Assembly: GCA_021805485.1 (NCBI GenBank) | Contig: JAJZFF010000105.1 | Location: forward strand, 1 to 5,377 | Reading direction: 5' to 3' | Origin: Pseudomonadota bacterium | GTDB taxonomy: Bacteria > Pseudomonadota > Alphaproteobacteria > Acetobacterales > Acetobacteraceae | Length of the DNA stretch: 5,377 bases | Part shown: positions 1-5,177 of the stretch, piece by piece | How the letters are laid out: each line of letters opens with the position of its first letter | Numbering within the stretch: the first letter of the stretch is position 1 | The notes under the pieces: generated by a model | The model's input: only the letters and a program-made list of their open reading frames with translations | Told to the model about the DNA's origin: nothing | Database searches by the model: none | Position numbers and translations under genes: made by a program

Positions 1-909
1 CGGCGTTCCGACCTCCGCCTGCAAAGTGGCGAGGATCGCCAGCGCCGGATCGGTCAGCGGCACGCGATGATCGCCCTGCCGCTTCTTCAGCCGCCACTCC
101 GGGATCGTCCAGATTTTTGCACCGAGATCGATCTCGCCCCACGTGGCGCCGATGGCCTCGCCGGTTCGTACTGCCGTCAGGATGGTGAATGCCAGCGCCA
201 GCGCTGCCACGCCCTCCTGCTGCGCCAGTTCGGCCATGAATGACGGCAGATCGCGCCATTTCAGCGCCGGGTGATGCGCGACCCGGGCAATCCGTCCTTT
301 GGCCGGCAGCACGTTCTCAAGCAACCCTTTCCACCGCGCCGGATTGTCGCCCTGCCGCCAACCCTTTGTGGTGGCGTAGTCGAGAATTGATTCGATCCGC
401 CCGCGCAGGCGGCTCGCGGTCTCCGGCTTGTCGGTCCAGATCGGCTTGAGTGCCTTGACCACGAGATCGAGGTCGATCGCGCCCACCGGTGTCTCGCCGA
501 AGGCCGGGTAGGCATAGGTTGCGAGCGTCGCCCGCCACTGCCCGGCGTGTTCGGCGTTGCTCCAGCCGGCCTGGTGCGCCTCGATATAGGCCTCGGCGCA
601 GGTGGCGAAGGTCTTGCCGCGGACGGTCCGGGCCTCGCGCTGTGTGAGGCGGTGCTCGATCGGGTCGATCCCGTCGAGCAGCAGGCGTCGGCACTCGATG
701 GCGCGCATCCGGGCCTCGGCCAGGGACATCAAGGCGACGGGGCCGAGCCCCATCTCGCGCGCCCGGCCGCGGATCATGAACCGGAACGACCAGGATTTCG
801 CGCCGGAGGGGGCGATCTGCAGGTAGAGATTGTTGCCGTCGCCATGCAGGCCGGGGGTGGTCAGCCTCGCGACCTTGAGCGGCGACAGCTTGTTAACGAC
901 TCGGGCCAT
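1..909 (-). CDS. P4-type tyrosine recombinase (island integrase), C-terminus beyond the window
   Basis: Site-specific recombinase that would integrate and excise a genomic island or prophage. The 303 residues in the window are open with no stop. Residues about 1-95 form the N-terminal DUF4102 arm-binding domain (LSPLKVARLTTPGLHGDGNN, then LYLQIAPSGAKSWSFRF). Residues about 100-190 are the SAM-like core-binding domain. The catalytic domain starts near 215 and shows the first catalytic arginine (R248, in ILTAVRTGEAIGATW) and the beta-hairpin lysine region (K275/K276, in EWRLKKRQGDHRVPL). The HxxR, H/W and tyrosine motifs would lie past the left edge, roughly 100 residues more by family length. 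The ATG at 909 is chosen because an in-frame TAG lies eight codons upstream and the MARxxN-LS beginning is typical of the family. There is no strong Shine-Dalgarno; instead two GTGGGTA repeats lie just upstream. The gene points away from tRNA-Ser, as expected for an integrase at the entry end of an island. Family assignment is very secure; activity cannot be judged from this part. Confidence 0.93.
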   Translation of the reverse strand, partial: MARVVNKLSPLKVARLTTPGLHGDGNNLYLQIAPSGAKSWSFRFMIRGRAREMGLGPVALMSLAEARMRAIECRRLLLDGIDPIEHRLTQREARTVRGKTFATCAEAYIEAHQAGWSNAEHAGQWRATLATYAYPAFGETPVGAIDLDLVVKALKPIWTDKPETASRLRGRIESILDYATTKGWRQGDNPARWKGLLENVLPAKGRIARVAHHPALKWRDLPSFMAELAQQEGVAALALAFTILTAVRTGEAIGATWGEIDLGAKIWTIPEWRLKKRQGDHRVPLTDPALAILATLQAEVGTP

Positions 910-919
910 GCCTGAATCA

Positions 920-938
920 TACCCACAAATCTACCCAC
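920..938. repeat. Direct repeat pair TACCCAC, 12-bp period, upstream of integrase
   Basis: TACCCAC occurs at 920-926 and again at 932-938 (GTGGGTA on the integrase coding strand), 11 bp and more upstream of the integrase ATG. The second copy overlaps the palindrome CCACGTGG at 935-942. A similar pair with the same 12-bp period lies at 1130-1147. Short direct repeats beside an integrase start are commonly arm-type binding sites for the N-terminal domain, or sites of autoregulation. That role is inferred here from position only. Confidence 0.5.
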
Positions 939-1077
939 GTGGAAACTCTGGATTCGGGCAAATCGGTGTGGACGGAGGCGGACGGAAATCCGCCTTATCG
1001 CTCTGAAATCAAAGACTTTATGGGATGGTGCCGGACAGTGCTGGATGTGGGGCGGCGGAGGGTGTCTGCCAAGAAAT

Positions 1078-1130
1078 GGTATTTAATATATTGATAATAT
1101 TGAATTATATTGAAATATATCTGAAAAAAT
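1078..1130. promoter_or_regulatory. AT-rich, probably bent tract with possible integrase promoter
   Basis: Of the 50 bases at 1081-1130 only five are G or C, in an otherwise GC-rich window. TGA-plus-A/T motifs recur at 1092, 1101, 1111 and 1122, close to one helical turn apart, a pattern expected to curve DNA. On the minus strand a perfect TATAAT lies at 1104-1109, but I see no good -35 hexamer at 16-18 bp. As a promoter it is therefore weak evidence; a transcript from it would carry a leader of about 190 bases before the integrase ATG at 909. Confidence 0.4.
1084..1096 (-). promoter_or_regulatory. Perfect IHF consensus match
   Basis: The minus strand reads TATCAATATATTA, matching the IHF consensus WATCAANNNNTTR at every defined position. 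IHF bends attachment-site DNA so that an integrase can bridge arm and core sites. The match lies between two pairs of TACCC repeats. AT-rich DNA yields such matches by chance more easily, so the site is plausible rather than proven. Confidence 0.45.
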
Positions 1131-1147
1131 ACCCCTCTATCTACCCC
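1130..1147. repeat. Direct repeat pair TACCCC, 12-bp period
   Basis: TACCCC occurs at 1130-1135 and 1142-1147, the same 12-bp period and nearly the same sequence as the TACCCAC pair at 920-938. The two pairs lie 210 bp apart on either side of the AT-rich tract. Related TACCCC copies sit at 1777-1782 and 1798-1803 around the start of the truncated integrase, with one inverted copy at 1834-1839. A role as integrase arm sites is an inference. Confidence 0.45.
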
Positions 1148-1480
1148 GCAACTTTTCCTACTTCATTCGAAGTCGAACTGCATGCGGGGGCGTGAAATTC
1201 ATTGAGAAAATCAGCGTCTTTTCAAAGTTTGGTCCGATAGAAATTGCGAATCGAACTCAAAAGTAGGTGGTCAAAAGCCCATACAAACACAGGGTCTTTT
1301 CAGAATTCTACCCAATCAAGCCCCGTAAGTGAATTTTACGGTTCGGGTTCAAAACAGTCTGAGGCGATATTCGAGCAAGGCGGCGAATGGTTCTGCAAGC
1401 AAGGCCATGATCGCCGGCCCACAACGCCTGTCATACAACTTTTCCCACATTTCCGGTGCCCGTGGCAGTCGCGCGACCTT

Positions 1481-1777
1481 CTAGAACTTGCGGTCGTCAT
1501 TGGTGGCCTGTGCGCGCAGCTGCTTGCGGACCAGCGAGGGATCGCGGCCGGCGCGCAGCCCGGCCCGGGCCTCGTCGCATGCCTCCCGCGCCGCGGCGAG
1601 GGTCACCTCGGGGTAGGGGCCGATGCTGAGCAGCTTCTCCTTGCCGCCGATCTTGTAGCGGAACCGCCAGAGCTTGCCTCCGGCCGGCGTGACCAGCAGG
1701 AACAAGCCATTGGAATCGAACATCTTGTACGGTTTGTCTCGGACCTGCGCCTTGCGGACGGCGATGTCGGTGAGCAT
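1481..1777 (-). pseudogene. Truncated P4-type integrase: N-terminal DUF4102 domain only
   Basis: The 98 codons encode a near-canonical DUF4102 arm-binding domain: MLTDIAVRKAQVRDKPYK, then GLFLLVTPAGGKLWRFRYKI, then GGKEKLLSIGPYPEVTLAAA and an RAGRDPS ending. An amber stop (1481-1483) follows NDDRKF, about where a full-length integrase (roughly 400 residues) would enter its core-binding domain. All catalytic residues are missing, so it cannot recombine DNA. The ATG at 1777 is chosen because AGGAGG (1786-1791) sits 8 bases upstream; an in-frame ATG at 1798 lies above that site. The gene starts 151 bp past the 3' end of tRNA-Ser and reads away from it, the classic position for an island integrase using that tRNA as its target. 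It differs clearly in sequence from the integrase at 1-909, so it is not a recent duplicate. A functional stand-alone DNA-binding protein is possible but less likely than decay. Confidence 0.85.
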
Positions 1778-1785
1778 ACCCCCTG

Positions 1786-1791
1786 CCTCCT
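1786..1791 (-). promoter_or_regulatory. Ribosome binding site of the truncated integrase
   Basis: AGGAGG on the minus strand, 8 bases before the ATG at 1777. It decides between this start and the in-frame ATG at 1798, which lies upstream of the site. The translation start thus survives although the gene is cut short. Confidence 0.6.
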
Positions 1792-1914
1792 GTCCCATAC
1801 CCCACATCCGACCCCGAAGCGCCCCGGGATTGAGGGGTATCTCGTGAGACGGATTAGGACACCGTCGCGGAGGAAAGTGAAGAGATTTCAGATGGTTGAG
1901 ACTGATTGAGATCG

Positions 1915-1970
1915 CGTGAAAGCGAAACTGGCGGATGGGGTGGGATTCGAACCCACGATACGCTTTCACG
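1915..1970. repeat. 10-bp inverted repeat linking the tRNA variable arm and its trailer
   Basis: CGTGAAAGCG at 1915-1924 is the exact reverse complement of CGCTTTCACG at 1961-1970, with 36 bp between the arms. The right arm is part of the tRNA-Ser variable arm; the left arm begins 5 bases past the encoded CCA, in the trailer. In the precursor RNA the two could pair and enclose the whole T-arm and the 3' acceptor strand. Confidence 0.6.
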
Positions 1971-2018
1971 TATGGCGGTTTTCAAGACCGCTGCCTTAAA
2001 CCACTCGGCCACCCATCC
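1929..2018 (-). tRNA. tRNA-Ser, anticodon UGA, with encoded CCA
   Basis: A complete 90-base class II tRNA. The acceptor stem pairs GGATGGG (2012-2018) with CCCATCC (1933-1939), with discriminator G at 1932 and genomic CCA at 1929-1931. The T-arm is GTGGG-TTCGAAT-CCCAC (1940-1956). The long variable arm expected for serine has a 5-bp stem (1958-1962 with 1969-1973). The anticodon stem is 1975-1979 with 1987-1991, and the loop CTTGAAA gives anticodon TGA (1982-1984), which reads UCA and other UCN codons. It begins only 13 bp after the gabD stop, so it is probably transcribed with gabD or from a promoter inside that gene. Its 3' half is the probable attachment site of the island whose truncated integrase lies just downstream; the gene itself is intact. 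Confidence 0.97.
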
Positions 2019-2031
2019 TGGCAGCGCCGGT

Positions 2032-3510
2032 TTAGCCGCCCAGGCCGCCGAGCGCCAGATACTTGATCTCGAGATAGTCCTCGATCCCGTATTTCGAACC
2101 CTCGCGCCCAAGACCCGATGACTTGACGCCGCCGAAGGGTGCAACCTCGGTCGAGATCAGGCCTTCGTTGATGCCGACGATGCCGTATTCCAGCGCCTCG
2201 GCGACGCGGAAGATGCGCCCCACATCGCGGGCGTAGAAATAGCTGGCGAGGCCGAACTCGGTGTCGTTCGCCATGGCGATCGCCTCCGCCTCGGTCCTGA
2301 AGCGGAACAGCGGGGCAACCGGGCCGAAGGTTTCCTCGCGGAAGATCAGCGCGTCGCACTTCACGTCGGCGATCACGGTCGGCGTGAAGAAATTGCCGCC
2401 CCGTTCATGGCGCCTGCCGCCGGTAACGATCCGCGCGCCGCCGGCGACCGCATCGGCGATATGCGCCTCCACCTTCTCGACAGCCTCGCGGTTGATCAGC
2501 GGTCCCTGCGTCACGCCGGCTTCCATGCCGTTGCCGACCTTTAGCGCCTCGACCGCGACCTTCAGCTTTTCGGCAAACGCCTCGAACACGCCGTCCTGCA
2601 CCAGGATGCGGTTCGCGCAGACGCAGGTCTGTCCGGCATTGCGGAATTTCGAATCGATCGCGCCCTTTACCGCGGCGTCGAGATCGGCGTCGTCGAAGAC
2701 GATGAAGGGAGCGTTGCCGCCAAGTTCCATCGACGTCTTCTTGATCGTCGGCGCGCACTGGGCGAGCAGCTTCGCGCCAACCTCGGTGCTGCCGGTGAAG
2801 GAGAATTTCCGCACGATCGGGTTGGCGGTGAGTTCGGCGCCCATAGGCGCCGACGGCCCGGTGATGATGTTGCACACGCCGGCCGGCATGCCGGCGCGCT
2901 CGGCGAGGACGGCAAGGGCGAGCGCCGAGAACGGGGTCTGGCTCGCCGGGCGGATCACCCCGGTGCAGCCGGCGGCCCAGCCCGGCCCGGCCTTGCGGGT
3001 GATCATCGCGGAGGGGAAATTCCACGGGGTGACTGCCGCGAACACGCCGATCGGCTGTTTCTGCACGATGATCCGCCGGCCGGGGGCGTTCTGCGGAATC
3101 GTGTCGCCGTAGATCCGCTTGCCCTCCTCGGCGAACCATTCGATGAAGCCGGCGGCGTAGGCGATCTCGCCTTTTGCCTCGGCCAGCGGCTTGCCCTGCT
3201 CGGCCGTCATGATCGCGCCGAGATCGTCCTGATTAGCCATCATCAGCTCGTAGAGGTGGCGAAGGATCGCGGCACGATCCTTCGCCAGCATCGCCCGCCA
3301 GCCGGCCAGGGCGCGGCCGGCCGCCTCGATCGCGCGGCGGGTTTCCGCAGCACCCATCGCCGGCACCCGGCCGACGAGTTCGCCCGTCGCGGGGTTCAGG
3401 ACATCAAGGGTTCGGCCGCTGTCAGCCTGGACCCATTCTCCGTTGATGTAATTGGCTTCCCGCAGCAGCGTCGGGTCGTTCAGCCTTACCGTTCCGGTCG
3501 TGTTCAGCAT
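2032..3510 (-). CDS. gabD: Succinate-semialdehyde dehydrogenase [NAD(P)+]
   Basis: Oxidises succinate semialdehyde to succinate with NAD(P)+, the last step of the GABA shunt and of 4-aminobutyrate degradation, in the cytosol. At 492 residues it has the normal GabD length. Family signatures are clear: TPWNFPSAMITRKAG (N164), MELGGNAPFIVFDDADLDAA with general base E262, FRNAGQTCVCANR with nucleophile C296 and a second cysteine C298 as in redox-switched SSADHs, EETFGPVAPLFRF (E393), and the ending SSGLGREGSKYGIEDYLEIKY. One oddity is residues 175-187: the usual pattern GPALAAGCTMVLKPAS reads GPGWAAGCTGVIRPAS, so the cofactor-contacting lysine is arginine (R187). The ATG at 3510 follows a strong GAGGAGGG. 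The gene lies 61 bp after the PhoX-like gene and 13 bp before tRNA-Ser. No gabT or gabP is in the window. The closest alternative is another semialdehyde dehydrogenase of the same subfamily (glutarate semialdehyde). Confidence 0.95.
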   Translation of the reverse strand: MLNTTGTVRLNDPTLLREANYINGEWVQADSGRTLDVLNPATGELVGRVPAMGAAETRRAIEAAGRALAGWRAMLAKDRAAILRHLYELMMANQDDLGAIMTAEQGKPLAEAKGEIAYAAGFIEWFAEEGKRIYGDTIPQNAPGRRIIVQKQPIGVFAAVTPWNFPSAMITRKAGPGWAAGCTGVIRPASQTPFSALALAVLAERAGMPAGVCNIITGPSAPMGAELTANPIVRKFSFTGSTEVGAKLLAQCAPTIKKTSMELGGNAPFIVFDDADLDAAVKGAIDSKFRNAGQTCVCANRILVQDGVFEAFAEKLKVAVEALKVGNGMEAGVTQGPLINREAVEKVEAHIADAVAGGARIVTGGRRHERGGNFFTPTVIADVKCDALIFREETFGPVAPLFRFRTEAEAIAMANDTEFGLASYFYARDVGRIFRVAEALEYGIVGINEGLISTEVAPFGGVKSSGLGREGSKYGIEDYLEIKYLALGGLGG

Positions 3511-3514
3511 CCTG

Positions 3515-3522
3515 CCCTCCTC
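3515..3522 (-). promoter_or_regulatory. Ribosome binding site of gabD
   Basis: GAGGAGGG on the minus strand, ending 4 bases before the gabD ATG at 3510. It is the strongest Shine-Dalgarno in the window and suggests gabD is translated independently of the gene upstream. A 14-base GC palindrome at 3556-3569 lies between the two genes but has no following U-run, so I do not call a terminator. Confidence 0.7.
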
Positions 3523-3571
3523 GTCATGTTCGTCAGCGTCATCGCATCAGGTACGCCGGCCGGGGCCGGAT

Positions 3572-5173
3572 TCAATCCGGGGCGAGCGACACCATCGTGG
3601 TCTGCGGCGGCATGCCGGGCCGCACCGTTGGCCAGCGCGTCGCGGGATCGGCGAAATCGGCCTGGCGCGTCGCGCCGGGATGCCGCGCGACGGTGAACAG
3701 CGTCTTTCCCGCCGGATCGGCCGCGGCTCCGCCCACAGCCCCCCCCACCGGCGCGCTGTAGAGCAGATCGAGCCCGTCGCCATGCGGGTGCATGGCGAAC
3801 AGCCCGTCCGCCGTATCGGTGACAGCGCCGCGCTGGTCGGTGCCGATCAGGAGCCGGCCGTTGCCGTCGAAATCAAGGGTCGACGGCGCGCGCAGCCAGG
3901 CTTTTGAGCCCGGCGCGTAGCGTGAAGAGGAATCATGCGCCGGGTTGCCGCCCAGCAGCACCACGCGGCCGGCAAAGCGGCGGGCGCCGGGGTCGCCGCC
4001 CTCGGGGGCGAAGGCGAGCAGGTGACCGGCACCGTTGCCGGCTCGGGGGTTGAGCGGATCGATCTGGCTGATCCCCCGCCCCGGATTGCCGCGGCAGGCG
4101 AGGTAGAGCGTGCCGTCCGCGGCAATCGCCATGCCCGAAGGAGCATCGAAGCCGGAACCCCGGCGGCCGGCCGAGGCGGTTGCGGTCAGCGAGGGCAGGC
4201 CGGCGGGCAGGTCGTGCCAGACGATGCGCGACCCCTTGATCACCGCGACCGATAGCGTCCCCTCATCGAGCGCGCCCTCGCCGGTGCCGGCCGGGGCGGT
4301 GCCCTTGAAGCGGAACAGCCGTCCCATCGGCCCGTCCTCGCTCATGAAGACCACGGCGCTGCCATCGGCGGCGAGGCCGCAGGCCACGCCGGCACGGGAC
4401 AGCCGGCCGAGGGCGGTGCGCTTGACCGGGAAGGACATCGGATTCGCGGCGTCGAGTTCGACCACCCAGCCGAAGCCGGCGCCCACGGTCGGGCTGCCGA
4501 AACCAGGTGCATGACCGGCAAGGCGCCTGATCCAGCCCGCGGTATGGCCCTCGGGCATCAGCACCGTGTTCCAGGGCGTGACGCAGCCGATGGACGGCGC
4601 CAGCACGCCCTGCACCGTCTGCCCGATCGAAGCGGCGGCCGGGCCGGCAATGCGGCACAGCGTGCCATCGGTGATGCGGCGGGACTGGTAGCCGCCGGCG
4701 ACCACCATCCACCGACCGTTCTGCACGGCGAGGTTGAGCACCGAGGCGCCCTGCATCTTGGCGGCGATCGTCACGGCGCCATGGCCGCGCGGAAACGCCA
4801 TGCGCATCTGAACGTCGGGGTGGGTGACCACCATCAGTAGCCGGCGCACGCCATCATCGGCCGGCGGCATTTTCACCAGGCCGGCGATGATCGCGTCCCA
4901 GCCGAATTGCTGGCCGGCAGCCGAAAGGGTGACCTCGCCCGGGCGGAAAGGCGGCGCGGATGGCAGCACCGCATCGCCCCAGCGGATCAGCACATCCCGC
5001 CTCAATCCCGGCGCGACGACGTCGTTCAGTTGCGGGGCCTCCGACCCTGGCGGCAGGCTCGTGACAGGTCCCGCCGTGCCAAGGACAACAGACGTCGAGG
5101 CGCGGGCGGCGCCGGCCATCGCCAGCGCCGCCAGGCTCCCGGTTCCGGCCATCGCGCCGCGCCGACCGATCAT
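3572..5173 (-). CDS. PhoX/DUF839-family exported protein, divergent active-site motifs
   Basis: A 533-residue relative of PhoX, the Tat-exported Fe/Ca-dependent alkaline phosphatase family (DUF839 beta-propeller). The N-terminus has twin arginines (R4 R5 in MIGRRGAMAG), an alanine-rich segment and an ARA/S cleavage site at 25/26, so export to the periplasm is likely. Family landmarks in order: DVLIRWGDAVLPSAPPF (60-76), QQFGWDAI (88-95), THPDVQMRMAFP (117-128), SRRITDGTLCRIAGPAA (164-180), CVTPWNTVLMPEGH (197-210), FGWVVELD (234-241), VKRTALGR (250-257), DEGTLSVAVI (303-312), GHLLAFAPEGGDP (383-395), ADPAGKTLFTVARHPG (485-500). The usual cysteine and glutamate signatures are altered: NCAGG reads PSIGC, the EEN pair reads EGH, GRFxHE reads GRLSRAG and RPED reads APSG. 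It may therefore not be a working PhoX-type phosphatase. The open frame extends up to 5320, but the start at 5173 fits the signal peptide and follows the preceding stop by 4 bases. A weak GGGAGC lies 13 bases upstream. Confidence 0.82.
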   Translation of the reverse strand: MIGRRGAMAGTGSLAALAMAGAARASTSVVLGTAGPVTSLPPGSEAPQLNDVVAPGLRRDVLIRWGDAVLPSAPPFRPGEVTLSAAGQQFGWDAIIAGLVKMPPADDGVRRLLMVVTHPDVQMRMAFPRGHGAVTIAAKMQGASVLNLAVQNGRWMVVAGGYQSRRITDGTLCRIAGPAAASIGQTVQGVLAPSIGCVTPWNTVLMPEGHTAGWIRRLAGHAPGFGSPTVGAGFGWVVELDAANPMSFPVKRTALGRLSRAGVACGLAADGSAVVFMSEDGPMGRLFRFKGTAPAGTGEGALDEGTLSVAVIKGSRIVWHDLPAGLPSLTATASAGRRGSGFDAPSGMAIAADGTLYLACRGNPGRGISQIDPLNPRAGNGAGHLLAFAPEGGDPGARRFAGRVVLLGGNPAHDSSSRYAPGSKAWLRAPSTLDFDGNGRLLIGTDQRGAVTDTADGLFAMHPHGDGLDLLYSAPVGGAVGGAAADPAGKTLFTVARHPGATRQADFADPATRWPTVRPGMPPQTTMVSLAPD

Positions 5174-5177
5174 GGGA

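Larger units (their letters stand above)
943..1480. other. Gene-free region between the two integrases
   Basis: I find no convincing coding region on either strand here. The stretch holds an AT-rich tract (1078-1130), a second TACCCC repeat pair (1130-1147) and a small hairpin CCGTAA/TTACGG (stem 1323-1328 with 1336-1341, 7-base loop). It also holds TCAAAAG twice (1257-1263, 1271-1277), GTCTTTTCA twice (1216-1224, 1294-1302), and the possibly decayed tail of the truncated integrase (1349-1480). Composition is visibly more AT-rich than the flanking genes, which fits acquired or non-coding attachment-region DNA. Confidence 0.6.

Noticed and set aside
547..915. Plus-strand open frame of 122 codons opposite the integrase
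   Set aside because: Complementary shadow of the integrase N-terminal half; no domain or ribosome binding site.
1163..1260. GAATCGAAC/TTCGAA-like words that resemble a tRNA T-arm
   Set aside because: Only short matches; no stem pairing or CCA, and no extended identity with the tRNA-Ser 3' end, so not a second attachment site.
1244..1909. Plus-strand open frame of 221 codons
   Set aside because: It runs antisense through the truncated integrase and the intergenic DNA, has no recognisable domain, and the opposite strand carries a clear DUF4102 domain.
2261..3112. Plus-strand open frame of 283 codons
   Set aside because: Antisense shadow of gabD; serine/alanine-rich low-complexity translation typical of the complementary frame of a GC-rich gene.
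2405..3139. Second minus-strand open frame of 244 codons
   Set aside because: Arginine-rich out-of-frame reading of gabD; the gabD frame shows full family conservation.
3505..3542. Possible 12-codon leader ORF (ATG at 3542) ending just inside the gabD start
   Set aside because: No ribosome binding site of its own, no regulatory peptide pattern, and such short frames arise by chance; the ATG at 3510 has the strong Shine-Dalgarno.
3556..3569. GC palindrome CCGGCCGGGGCCGG between the PhoX-like gene and gabD
   Set aside because: Palindromes of this kind are common in such GC-rich DNA, and no U-run follows it in the direction of transcription, so it is not supported as an intrinsic terminator.
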